A stretch of DNA of 64,000 nt from Succinimonas amylolytica DSM 2873 (GTDB taxonomy: Bacteria; Pseudomonadota; Gammaproteobacteria; Enterobacterales; Succinivibrionaceae): assembly GCF_000378405.1 (NCBI RefSeq), contig NZ_KB899637.1, forward strand, positions 336,374 to 400,373, read 5' to 3'. Within the stretch, counting starts at the first letter, position 1; the number at the start of each line of letters is the position of its first letter. The notes under the pieces are model-generated. The model was not told the DNA's origin. It searched no databases and was given only the letters and a program-made list of their open reading frames with translations. Made by a program: the position numbers and the translations under genes. Below are positions 1-8,253 of this stretch, piece after piece.

Positions 1-101
1 GATTTTAAATATGAAGTTTTATCGATATAAATTTTTCCTTCATCGATAATTGCTTCAAAATCAGACTCGCCTATAGGAAATGATTTTACAGAAATTGTCA
101 T
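1..101 (-). CDS. AAA-ATPase-like/PD-(D/E)XK family protein, N-terminus only
   Basis: The reverse strand starts at ATG 99-101, five bases after a GGGAGAG-type ribosome site, and stays open to the left edge. The visible 33 residues include PIGESDFE and KIYIDKTSYL. This is the N-terminal signature of the AAA-ATPase-like (PF09820) proteins that usually carry a PD-(D/E)XK nuclease domain (PF08011) at the C-terminus. Two complete relatives lie at 20975 and 49891, where the matching segment reads FVDKSDF or FVDKTDF. The P-loop and nuclease parts lie outside the window, so completeness cannot be judged. The biochemical role of the family is not established. Confidence 0.7.
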   Translation of the reverse strand, partial: MTISVKSFPIGESDFEAIIDEGKIYIDKTSYLK

Positions 102-403
102 TATCAGCTCTCCCTCGACTGTGCCTGTAGCACCGCCACTGTTCCTGTGCTATCTTAAATCATCCTCAATATAGCATATGAAAGCCATTTTCTGGTATTT
201 CGGAGAGGATTTTAGACAGGTCAGGAGGAGTTTTCGGGAGTTTTACTAACTCGTATAACAAAACGATGTCTGTTCCTGAAAATACCGCTGACTGCCCGGT
301 AATGCCGGGAACGGCAGCGGAGGCAGTGCCGGAACAGCGCGGTCATGATAACTGAATGCGGTGAGGCCCGATCGGTGGATAGCGGTACGATACCGGTCTT
401 CTC
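102..403. other. Intergenic region, no gene recognised
   Basis: This gap separates the partial ATPase gene from the terminator of the aas-type gene. It is AT-rich near 150-250 and presumably holds the promoter of the leftward ATPase gene. The short open frame at 221-406 has no ribosome site and no recognisable protein character, so I do not call it. Confidence 0.5.
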
Positions 404-438
404 CAAAAAAAGAGACAGCCGCGGTAGGTGCTGTCCCT
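404..438 (-). terminator. Rho-independent terminator of the aas-type gene
   Basis: Read on the minus strand, GGGACAGC (430-437) pairs with GCTGTCTC (412-419), one G-U pair included, across a 10-nt loop. Seven U residues (405-411) follow. It lies about 45 bp after the stop of the leftward acyltransferase gene. Confidence 0.85.
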
Positions 439-481
439 TGTGATATCCGGTGCCGTTATTTCTGAAGTGGCCGGAGGCTAT

Positions 482-3400
482 TTACCGGCCTTCAAGAATT
501 TCCAGAGCCATTTCCCGAACCTTAAGATAGTCAATCTTGCCGGTGCCGTTAAGCGGTATGGACGCTGTGTTTTCAATATATTTGGGCACTGCCAGCTCAG
601 ATACTCCCTCGGTCCGGAAGCGTTCCCTGATTTCCGCTCTGGAGGCCTCCCGCCCGGAAATCAGGAGCATAAGCTGTTCGCCCTTTTTCTCGTCCGGAAC
701 AGCCACTACGGCCAGCGGGGTGTCCGGATACAGCCGGGCGAGTACGGCCTCCACCTGAGTCAGGGAAATCATTTCTCCGGCTACCTTGGCAAAGCGCTTG
801 GCACGTCCCTTGATATGAATGAAGCCTTTTTCGTCTATTTCCGCAATGTCTCCGGTGTCGTACCAGTTATCATCTGGCTTTTCCAGCACTCCCGGCGCTG
901 TTGCTCTGAGGTAGCCCATCATCACATTGCCGCCGCGGATCCAGAGTCTGCCCCCTGCGTCTATGCCCGGAACCGGCTCCAGCCTGGTTTCGATTCCCGG
1001 CAGTGCTCTTCCGGCAGTATTGCGGCGGTAGAACATGTTGGTATTTACCGAAATTACCGGAGCGGTTTCGGTGGCCCCGTACCCTTCGAGAATCCGGATG
1101 CCGAACTTGTCATTCCACATGTTGACCGTGTCTTCCTTCAGCTTTTCGCCGCCGGATACCGCAAATCTCACAGAGTACATGTCATAGGGATGGGCGTACT
1201 CGGCATACCCCTTGAGGAAGGTATCGGTTCCGAATATTGCGGTGGAGTTGGTTTCATACACCAGAAGGGGGACGTTCTTATAGTGCAGGGGGGACGGGTA
1301 CATGAATACCTTCATGCCGCTTATCAGGGGCAGGAGAGTGCCGGCGGTGAGTCCGAAGGAATGAAACATTGGCATGGAATTGAACACCGAGTCCAGCATT
1401 CCGAAGGGAAGAACAGCCTGAAGCTGCACGATATTGGTTTCAATATTGCAGTGACTCAGCACCACGCCCTTGGGAAGACCTTCGGATCCGGAGGTGAACA
1501 GTACCACTGCCGGAGAACGGGAATCCTTTTTGCCGCCGGCAAGACGGAAATAGGAGCGGAACGGTCTCAGAAGATCCAGGGTGGCGGCCAGCTTGGTACC
1601 AAGGCCGATTTCTCCGGCCAGGTCCTCCAGATACCGCACGGTGATGGAGTGATCCCGCAGCGCCTGATCCAGGGCCTGGAATCCGGCATTAATGAAGGTC
1701 TTCGAGGTGTACACTGTCTTTACCGGTACCGCATCGCAGCAGGCTACCAGGTTTTTAGCGCCTACAGAGAAGTTCAGCATGCAGGGGAGTTTTCCGGCGG
1801 CCTGAAGCGCCATGAATACCACCACCGAGGCGGCGGAGTTCGGCAAAAGCAGGCCTACGGATTCCTGAGGCTCATTCTTTTTGAAGTAGCGGCCCAGGGT
1901 CATGGCCCGGATATAGATTCCGGCATTGGTTAGCGGTTTCCGGTTGTGATCCTCCAGCATGACCTTGCGAAGTCCAGCGGTTTTCATGGTATCGATAAAG
2001 GAGGCGAAAATGGTGTTTTTGGTAGTGACACTGGCCTTTACCTTCATTTCTGCCATGAGATCGTACATGATGTCGGCAGCCTTTTCCTTGCGGGCCCGGC
2101 CGTGGTATTCCTCGGGAACCTGGAACCTGTAGGGCGGCATCACGTTAATCACGATGCGGGAGCGGGGTTTCTGATGGAACTTTCTGCCGAAACGGGAAAA
2201 GATGGAAAACTGGCTGCCGTCGATGATTACCGGAAGCACCAGGGCATCGGCCTTGTCGGCCACCACAGCACTGCCGGAGTAGATCTTCATCAGGGTGCCG
2301 GTGGTGGTAATGCGGCCCTCCGGGAAGATAACCGGAATATGACCGTTGTTCACCTCCCGGATCATGCTTCTGAGAGCCATGGGGCTGGCGGGATTAATGG
2401 TGTAGTAGCGTGGCGCCAGTGCCAGGAAGATCCGGAAGTACCATTTGGAGGCGATCTGGGTATCTACGGCATAGGAGAGATCATCATGCAGATAGGTCCA
2501 GAGCAGCATACCGTCCAGGAAGGAAGTGTGGTTGGCGATAATCACGCAGCGCTTTCCCTTTACTGCCGCGAAGTTTTCCAGTCCCTCGCATCTGGCACTG
2601 TAGAAGATGCGGAGAAATTTTCTGGAAAGGGCCCTTAGAATCGGGATCGGCAGAATTCCCACGGTAATGAGCGCTCCGGCAATGCAGATCACGGCCGTAA
2701 TCACCGCCATAAGGCACATGCCGTTCTGAGCTCCGGCGATAAAGGTGCAGCCCATGCCAATAAGGGAGGTTATCACGGTGAACACCGCGGCGGTGATATT
2801 GTTGGCGGACATGATGCGGGAGCGGATTTCATCGGGAGAGACCTCCTGCAGGCAGGCGGTTACCGGTACGATGAACATAGCGGCGAAGAAGGTAATCAGG
2901 AATACGCAGGATACCAGGTGGATTCCCGAAAACGTGGAAAGATAGCCGGTTATCAGGTTCAGTCCGTCCTGAAAGGTTTCTGCGGCAGCTACCGGAGGCG
3001 TGAGGGGTGTCTGGAAGTAGAGCAGCAGAGCGAAATCAGTCATGAGCACGGCTTCGATAACTGCGGACAGGGGCAGGAAGGCATTGAGGGGCTGATTTTT
3101 GTAGACCTTCGAAGCCATAATGGCGCCAAGACCGATGCCGAGACAGAACGGTCCCAGGAACAGCGGGTTCAGAATCTCCTGACCGACGCTTCCGGTATAG
3201 ATGTTCTTAGCAACCTGGGAGAGCTGCACCATAAAGGTTACGGTAACGCACCAGGCCCCGGCCAGACCGATGAGTGACAGAAAAACCGCCCGGGAGTGCT
3301 TCACAAATTTCAGATTGGCAAAGGCCGATCTGATAAAGAAGAGATCCACCTTTGTTTCCGGATCCGCCGGTTTCTGGGAGGGCATCCGGGATGCAAAGAA

Positions 3401-3961
3401 GAAGCCCAGGGAGGACAGTGTCAGCAGGATTACCGGAAAATACGGATTTATGGTAGCGCCGGCGATAATTCCGGATATGGTGCCCGCAAACTTAAAGACG
3501 TAGGAGCCGGACTCCAGGGCGGAGTTTGCCTGGATCAGCTGGCCCTTTCCGGTAATGAAGGGGATGATGCTGAGACGTACTGGGGTGAAAAAGGCTGCCT
3601 CGACACCGGTGAAGAACATGCCGGCCAGCATGCCGATTTCCGATTTCATAAGATAGGAGACGGAGATCAGCAGGGCGATGCAGATTTCAAAAAGCTTGAT
3701 GCATTTCAGAAGCCGGGCCTTGTCAAACTTGTCGGAGATTTCGCCGGCCATGGTGGAAAACAGAAAAACCGGCACCATGAAAAGGCCGGTTGCCAGGAAT
3801 ACCATGTTTTGTGAATGGGTATCCGAATTTGAGAGCAGCGCGCTGGTAACGAATGCCAGAAAACCGGCCTGTATAAAGCTGTCGTTGAAGGCTCCCAGAA
3901 TTTTTACTGAAAAAAATGACAGGAAGCTGCTATTTTTGCTCAGCGGAGTTTGATTTTCCAT
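482..3961 (-). CDS. aas: LplT-Aas fusion: MFS transporter / lysophospholipid acyltransferase / acyl-ACP synthetase
   Basis: An 1159-aa three-domain protein for lysophospholipid recycling. Residues about 1-445 are a multi-spanning MFS domain like LplT, which flips lyso-phosphatidylethanolamine to the inner leaflet. Residues about 450-640 are a PlsC-type acyltransferase with the H478-x4-D483 catalytic motif (NHTSFLD) and a FPEGR motif at 546-550. Residues about 650-1159 are an AMP-forming acyl-ACP synthetase with the phosphate loop FTSGSEGLPKG near 822, GYGATE, and YDTGD. E. coli encodes lplT and aas as separate adjacent genes; three-domain fusions are known in other proteobacteria. It stands alone on the minus strand with a clear terminator, and a CRP-like palindrome lies about 200 bp upstream. 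The ribosome site is weak. Family assignment is firm; the substrate is inferred. Confidence 0.93.
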   Translation of the reverse strand: MENQTPLSKNSSFLSFFSVKILGAFNDSFIQAGFLAFVTSALLSNSDTHSQNMVFLATGLFMVPVFLFSTMAGEISDKFDKARLLKCIKLFEICIALLISVSYLMKSEIGMLAGMFFTGVEAAFFTPVRLSIIPFITGKGQLIQANSALESGSYVFKFAGTISGIIAGATINPYFPVILLTLSSLGFFFASRMPSQKPADPETKVDLFFIRSAFANLKFVKHSRAVFLSLIGLAGAWCVTVTFMVQLSQVAKNIYTGSVGQEILNPLFLGPFCLGIGLGAIMASKVYKNQPLNAFLPLSAVIEAVLMTDFALLLYFQTPLTPPVAAAETFQDGLNLITGYLSTFSGIHLVSCVFLITFFAAMFIVPVTACLQEVSPDEIRSRIMSANNITAAVFTVITSLIGMGCTFIAGAQNGMCLMAVITAVICIAGALITVGILPIPILRALSRKFLRIFYSARCEGLENFAAVKGKRCVIIANHTSFLDGMLLWTYLHDDLSYAVDTQIASKWYFRIFLALAPRYYTINPASPMALRSMIREVNNGHIPVIFPEGRITTTGTLMKIYSGSAVVADKADALVLPVIIDGSQFSIFSRFGRKFHQKPRSRIVINVMPPYRFQVPEEYHGRARKEKAADIMYDLMAEMKVKASVTTKNTIFASFIDTMKTAGLRKVMLEDHNRKPLTNAGIYIRAMTLGRYFKKNEPQESVGLLLPNSAASVVVFMALQAAGKLPCMLNFSVGAKNLVACCDAVPVKTVYTSKTFINAGFQALDQALRDHSITVRYLEDLAGEIGLGTKLAATLDLLRPFRSYFRLAGGKKDSRSPAVVLFTSGSEGLPKGVVLSHCNIETNIVQLQAVLPFGMLDSVFNSMPMFHSFGLTAGTLLPLISGMKVFMYPSPLHYKNVPLLVYETNSTAIFGTDTFLKGYAEYAHPYDMYSVRFAVSGGEKLKEDTVNMWNDKFGIRILEGYGATETAPVISVNTNMFYRRNTAGRALPGIETRLEPVPGIDAGGRLWIRGGNVMMGYLRATAPGVLEKPDDNWYDTGDIAEIDEKGFIHIKGRAKRFAKVAGEMISLTQVEAVLARLYPDTPLAVVAVPDEKKGEQLMLLISGREASRAEIRERFRTEGVSELAVPKYIENTASIPLNGTGKIDYLKVREMALEILEGR

Positions 3962-4125
3962 AGAATCAGTTATCCCTGTTGTGCAGAAGTGCTTAAAAAT
4001 CCCCTGAATAATCCGCAGTTTCGGATGGAAACCGCCTGACCGGGCAGAGTGTCTCCGGACAGCAGGACGGCAGAGCTTTTGCGACTGGTGCCACCCCTCT
4101 CTGAAAATGTTATCATCTTAATGAC

Positions 4126-4175
4126 AGATGTTATAAAAATGTTAAATTTTTAAAATTAATGTGAAGTTTATCACA
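4126..4175 (-). promoter_or_regulatory. CRP-type site and putative promoter of the aas-type gene
   Basis: TGTGA (4160-4164), a 6-bp spacer and TCACA (4171-4175) give a perfect CRP palindrome. On the minus strand a TATAAC -10 candidate lies at 4130-4135. A start near 4124-4126 would put the palindrome centre about 41.5 bp upstream, the class II CRP position. An imperfect inverted repeat (TTATCATCT/AGATGTTAT, 4110-4135) overlaps the start region. Regulation of the leftward gene is inferred from geometry. Confidence 0.6.
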
Positions 4176-4236
4176 TTGAGTCTAAAATGCAAACTGTATC
4201 GCCGTGGCCGCGGCAGTGTTCTGGAATGGCCTTCTC

Positions 4237-4734
4237 CTACAGGAGGTCCTGGATAACAAAATGCAGCCAGATGCTGTCCTTTGCCGTGCGGCAGCTGTTC
4301 ACCTCGGCATCTCCGGGCAGAATTTTTATTTTTCTGAGGAGTCCTGTAAAGTCGGCGCGATAGTACCCGGATTCCTTCTCAGCAGTGAGTTTCAGAGGCC
4401 CCGGGATGAGTCCTACCAGCTTTGATTCCAGGCCGGAGGACAGAAGAGCGCCGGTCAGAAAGTTCATAACGCTGCTGCCGAGATGTTCCGCGGATATCAG
4501 ATAAAGCCGGGCCACTGCGGATTCCCGGGTTATCCTGATGCTGTCAATCCGGAGATGAAGCCGGATCCGTCCGGCTTTGTTGTGGGTGAAGGTAATGGAA
4601 AGCTCCTCCCCGTCTGCCCGGAATTCCGGATCGGAAAATGCCGGGTGGGCCTTTTCCCTGGCCAGCTTTTCCAGTGCGGGAAGGGAGACGGTGATTTCTC
4701 CCTCGGCGAAATTTCTGCTGTTGAATGAGTCCAT
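4237..4734 (-). CDS. Hypothetical protein, 165 aa
   Basis: No family recognised. The start is supported by AAAAGGAA about 6 bp upstream. The protein has no signal peptide or obvious transmembrane helix. The middle part alternates hydrophobic and charged residues (LSITFTHNKAGRIRLHL, RIDSIRI), which suggests a beta-sheet domain, followed by a hydrophobic helix-like segment (HLGSSVMNFLTGALLSSGLE) and a basic C-terminus. It is transcribed alone, leftward, toward the CRP-site region of the next gene. The coding appearance (ribosome site, amino-acid balance, strong competing frames absent) supports a real gene, but nothing visible gives its function. Confidence 0.7.
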   Translation of the reverse strand: MDSFNSRNFAEGEITVSLPALEKLAREKAHPAFSDPEFRADGEELSITFTHNKAGRIRLHLRIDSIRITRESAVARLYLISAEHLGSSVMNFLTGALLSSGLESKLVGLIPGPLKLTAEKESGYYRADFTGLLRKIKILPGDAEVNSCRTAKDSIWLHFVIQDLL

Positions 4735-5229
4735 AGGGGATTCCTTTTAAACATGGAATAAAAAATACGGAAGACAGTTTCGGATGACGGAGGAATAGCA
4801 GACCTCTTTTATCCTGTCATTTACATTGTCTTCTCCTGTCATCTACCCTGTCTTCTCCTGTCATTTACAACTGTCTTACTCAGTCAGTCAGAGACGCTTA
4901 TGGTCTGTTAGCCAGTTTTGCCAGAAAAAATGAGCTAAAGGCCAGGAAAAGGCTAACCTTCCGGAGTTTTTGTGAAATCTGCCTCGCGGTTTCCTGTTAA
5001 TCCATTACAGAGACATTTCCTATTTCCGTCTAGCCACAACAGGATTCAGGGGCTGAATGAGAGCAAAATATCTGAAACCGCTATTCTGGCAGGGGCAGCT
5101 TAGTGTTTTAGGACTGAGCTGTGCAGAACGCCGGCAAAACCGGAGTTCTGGCGCCGGTATTAGACCCGGGGCTTAAGCACAGCCAGGCCCCTCAGGCAGC
5201 AAAAAGTTCTGACCGTCCGGAAATTTTCG
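4735..5229. other. 495-bp intergenic region between hypothetical gene and GTPase operon
   Basis: No gene recognised. It holds a 22-bp triple tandem repeat (4812-4878). It also has a widely spaced inverted pair, GTTAGCC (4907-4913) and GGCTAAC (4951-4957). Near 5167-5197 a GGGGC/GCCCC stem is visible just beyond the GTPase operon, but it lacks a T-tract, so I do not call it a terminator. Confidence 0.5.
4812..4878. repeat. Three tandem copies of a 22-bp unit
   Basis: The unit TCCTGTCATTTACATTGTCT plus TC occurs at 4812-4833, 4834-4855 and 4856-4878, the last one base longer. Copies differ at a few central positions. It is intergenic. It lies upstream of the leftward hypothetical gene, so it could be a regulatory array or a slippage product. 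Confidence 0.7.
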
Positions 5230-6363
5230 CTATCTGAAGGCGTTCAGCTTTTTTGCAATCTCCTCCTCTACTCCGGACTCCGCCTGATCCAGACTGGCGG
5301 CGAAGCTTTCCAGATCTTCGGTAAGCCTGGCGCTGACCTCCCGGAGTCTTTTGACAAATCCATCCCGGTAGGTGTCATTTCTGATGAAGGCGAACAGCCC
5401 CAGACTGATGACGGTGGTAATAATAGTGGCCGCATATTCCTCGAAGCCGCTGCTCCAGGCCTGAATCCGGGTATCTCCGATGTCATCCATCAGCCGGTGG
5501 AGGCCCTGGAGCTTTTCGGAAACGTCGATGCCGGTGTAGCCCCGGATCACTTCCACGCACATCCTGTCAATAAGAGTCAGGCTGTCTCTGAGATCCGCAT
5601 AGACGCTGCTGATCTCCCGGAGATAATTCTGCCGGGCGGTGTCCTCGAGTTTTGTCCTTAGCTCGTCTCCGAAGATGGTGAAGAAGCCGGTTTCCCGGTC
5701 AAAGACGCGGATGGTATTCGTCTCGGCCCGGTCTACCGCTTCCTTCATCTCCGTCCGGGTGCGTATCCGGAGGTGATACATGAGGTTGCTCCGGAGATTA
5801 AGGCAGATTTCCCGGAAGATATCATTCCGTCCCAGCTGCTCTGTGGCCCGGCCGCTGCGCAGCTTCTGGCTTACCGATTCCACCGGAATGCAGGAAAAAC
5901 CCGGATACGCGCTGCCCAGCACCTCCAGTGCGGCATTTTTTTCCTGAGAGGAGCAGAGTCCCCATTTGGTAAGCGCAAAAATCAGCCGGTAGCCCATAGC
6001 GATAAGAGGCTTCAGGATATGGTCCTGCTCATATTCCTCCAGCCGGGACTTTTTGGCATCGAAACAGTAGATAACGGTGTGAATCCAGTCCCTGATGTCC
6101 GGCCGGCCGCTCTGCCGAACCAGTTCCTCCTGGAGGCTGTCCCACCACTCCCGGGCCTTGTCAGCCTCGAGGCCCCAGCTGTCCCAGACCACGATGCTCA
6201 TGTTCCTGTAGGGAAACGGTTCGTGGCGGTGGAGCCCCTTTGCGGTTACCGGCCGGCCGGCCCGGGCCACGGCGATTTCCTGTCCGTAAAGGTAGTTTAC
6301 CAGGGTGGACTTGCCGGCACCGGTTTTGCCGAGAATCAGAATATTGGTGGGAAATGCGCTCAT
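5230..6363 (-). CDS. P-loop GTPase with membrane-associated C-terminus (YfjP/Era-like fold)
   Basis: A 377-aa protein with a G1 motif at residues 12-19 (GKTGAGKS), a G2-like segment around GRPVTAKG, and a G3-like WDSWG. The expected G4 motif [NT]KxD appears as TKWG, so the Asp that reads guanine is missing. Base specificity or activity may be altered. The second half is helical, with one hydrophobic stretch (YAATIITTVISLGLFAFI) followed by coiled-coil-like charged sequence, as in membrane-acting GTPases. Its ATG overlaps the stop of the upstream GTPase gene (TAATG), which implies translational coupling. Two different GTPases made from one message suggest a heteromeric pair. The cellular role is unknown. 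Confidence 0.85.
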   Translation of the reverse strand: MSAFPTNILILGKTGAGKSTLVNYLYGQEIAVARAGRPVTAKGLHRHEPFPYRNMSIVVWDSWGLEADKAREWWDSLQEELVRQSGRPDIRDWIHTVIYCFDAKKSRLEEYEQDHILKPLIAMGYRLIFALTKWGLCSSQEKNAALEVLGSAYPGFSCIPVESVSQKLRSGRATEQLGRNDIFREICLNLRSNLMYHLRIRTRTEMKEAVDRAETNTIRVFDRETGFFTIFGDELRTKLEDTARQNYLREISSVYADLRDSLTLIDRMCVEVIRGYTGIDVSEKLQGLHRLMDDIGDTRIQAWSSGFEEYAATIITTVISLGLFAFIRNDTYRDGFVKRLREVSARLTEDLESFAASLDQAESGVEEEIAKKLNAFR

Positions 6364-7619
6364 TACTGTTCCTGCTCTCCGGAAATCGCGCCATGGGAAT
6401 TCCGGTACTCCTGAACGAATTTTTCAGCACAGGACTTCATGGCATCACTGCTGAAGATTTCCCGGAAGGTGGTGGCTGTGAGGGAACCCTCCAGCAGCTT
6501 TTCGTTAAGAAGCTGGCAGGATTTGCTGAGCGTCATGCCGGTAACAAAGGTGAGGGAGCTGGCCACTCCGGCATTGACAATGGAGCCGATGACGCTCCCA
6601 GCTCCGGGAAGCAGCTTCATAAGGTTTCCGGCCAGGGATTTTCCGATAACAGGCATTACGATTTCGACAACGCCGGTGCCCAGGACTTTTTCAAAATCCG
6701 CCATGTTCCAGAGGGTGAGGATTTTAGCGAACAGGGTCAGCTGTATCGGAGTAATCACTGCGGCGTCCGAGAACGGTATCGGAGAGCAGGCTGCACTCCC
6801 GGCGGCCGTGGCGGCGGCAGAAACCCAGTTTCTGGCGATCCGGGACTTTTCATCAAAGCCCCGGCGGCAGGAAATGATAAAGGCATTCCGGCGGGCCTCC
6901 TCTAAATGATCAAGCGACCAGCCGTATAGCTCGTTGAGTCCCTGCGGAACCGGGATTCCGGCATCCGTGGAGCTTTCGAAGATGGAGATTTTCCGGCTTT
7001 CCTCCGGATCCGGACCGTCCACTTCGCTGCTAATGATTCTTTTTAGCTCTTCGCAGTCCTCTTCGGTAGCCACATCGATCTGGGTCAGAACAGCTGCTAC
7101 CGGTTTTTTAAGGCTGCGGAACTGCTTAATAAGGGAAACATCCACATCGGTTACCCGGCCCCCGGGGGCGCTTATGCAGTACCAGACAAGATCGATGCGC
7201 TCCTGCTCCACGGCGTTCATGATAAGGTCACAGTATTTCTGTCCTGCCGCCTCCCCTGCGTCGCGGCGGTCGGAGAACCGGGCTCCGGTTTCATAGCCCT
7301 CGGAATCGTAGACAATTACCGGGATTTCGGTCCGGGAGATTTTCTGGACGCCGTGAGTTACCGGGGTGCCGGGGCCGGCTGGGCAGACCGCCCGGTTAAA
7401 CACCAGGTTGCAGAGAGTGCTCTTGCCGCAGCCGGTGGCTCCGGCCAGGAGAATTCTGGGTTTTTCGTTCTCGGCGTACCCTGACAGAAAGCTTTCCATT
7501 TCATCCCGGAATCTGTTCTGAATTTTGGTTATCTCTTCCTGCTGGTTTGTGTCATTGCTGCTCATGGAGGTGCCTTTATTCCTGAATGCTGTGAAGTGCG
7601 GGATGATGCTTCCGGACAT
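6363..7619 (-). CDS. P-loop GTPase with DUF697/YcjF-like C-terminal domain
   Basis: A 418-aa protein with G1 at residues 60-67 (GATGCGKS), G2-like GTPVTHG, G3 DSEG, and G4-like TQID, so this partner keeps the guanine-recognition Asp. Residues about 270-390 are rich in Ala/Gly and hydrophobic residues (AAATAAGSAACSPIPFSDA, then VIGSIVNAGVASSLTF). That is the pattern of DUF697-type membrane-associated domains found behind Era-like GTPases. The chosen ATG has AGGA with 7-bp spacing. A second ATG 18 codons later (7565) also has a usable AAAGG. It is first in a two-gene operon with the GTPase at 5230. Confidence 0.87.
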   Translation of the reverse strand: MSGSIIPHFTAFRNKGTSMSSNDTNQQEEITKIQNRFRDEMESFLSGYAENEKPRILLAGATGCGKSTLCNLVFNRAVCPAGPGTPVTHGVQKISRTEIPVIVYDSEGYETGARFSDRRDAGEAAGQKYCDLIMNAVEQERIDLVWYCISAPGGRVTDVDVSLIKQFRSLKKPVAAVLTQIDVATEEDCEELKRIISSEVDGPDPEESRKISIFESSTDAGIPVPQGLNELYGWSLDHLEEARRNAFIISCRRGFDEKSRIARNWVSAAATAAGSAACSPIPFSDAAVITPIQLTLFAKILTLWNMADFEKVLGTGVVEIVMPVIGKSLAGNLMKLLPGAGSVIGSIVNAGVASSLTFVTGMTLSKSCQLLNEKLLEGSLTATTFREIFSSDAMKSCAEKFVQEYRNSHGAISGEQEQ

Positions 7620-7794
7620 GGAAGCATCCTGAATTTCCTATGATTATAGACTTGAATTTTCAGAAATTTAATTTTGAAAAACAAAATGTGAACGTGCTCG
7701 AAAGTTTTATGCCACCGGGATCTTCCGGAGTAATGGACTGTCAGGAGAAATTCTGTAGCTTCCGGGGAAATGATTCCGGAAAGGGGACGTTTTC

Positions 7795-7837
7795 AGAAAG
7801 AGGCCGCCGGTTTTTCGCAGAGGGGGCGGCGGCGGCC
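7795..7837 (-). terminator. Putative terminator after the metal P-type ATPase operon
   Basis: On the minus strand GGCCGCCG (7830-7837) pairs perfectly with CGGCGGCC (7802-7809), followed by the short U-rich stretch TCTTTCT. It lies about 60 bp after the last gene of the operon. The T-tract is modest. Confidence 0.55.
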
Positions 7838-7895
7838 TTAAGAAATGCTGACGGTATATGACCGGGCAGAAGCCCGTCACCAACAAAAACTGTCT

Positions 7896-8219
7896 TCAGG
7901 CGGGAACGGCAGCGGATTCAGCTACGGCTGCGGAGGACTGCTGACCGGCCCGGGCCTGCTGCTCGGCAATGAGATCCTCCAGATGCTCCTTCTGCCGTTC
8001 CAGTTCTGCCAGATCCAGGCTGTCAGTCAGCACGGCAGAGCCGGCAGCTGCCGGAACCGGGGCGGATCCGGCGGCAGCACCGGTGCTGTTCATGCGGTTC
8101 TTGATGTTTTCCAGGGAAGCGATAATAGTCTGGCGGTGATCGCTGTAAAGCTTGTAACCGGCGGCTCCGGCCACCAGGCCAACTGCCATGCCCCAGAGGA
8201 AATTCTTTTCTAGTATCAT
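7896..8219 (-). CDS. Small membrane-anchored protein of the metal ATPase operon, 107 aa
   Basis: It begins with one hydrophobic segment (FLWGMAVGLVAGAAGYKLY, residues about 7-25). A helical, charged region (ERQKEHLEDLIAEQQ) and an Ala-rich tail follow. The architecture resembles YtxH-like small proteins. It starts about 35 bp after the P-type ATPase stop on the same strand and is last in the operon, so it is probably an accessory or stabilising subunit. I recognise no named family, and no metal-binding Cys or His cluster is visible. Confidence 0.75.
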   Translation of the reverse strand: MILEKNFLWGMAVGLVAGAAGYKLYSDHRQTIIASLENIKNRMNSTGAAAGSAPVPAAAGSAVLTDSLDLAELERQKEHLEDLIAEQQARAGQQSSAAVAESAAVPA

Positions 8220-8253
8220 CTCAGGTAAACTCCTGTTTCAGGTGTGTAAAGTG

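Noticed and set aside
428-2638. Long plus-strand frames opposite the aas-type gene
   Set aside because: They are antisense shadows of a gene with clear domains, and their translations lack any family character.
5160-5200. GGGGC/GCCCC stem as a terminator of the GTPase operon
   Set aside because: No U-tract on the minus-strand 3' side.
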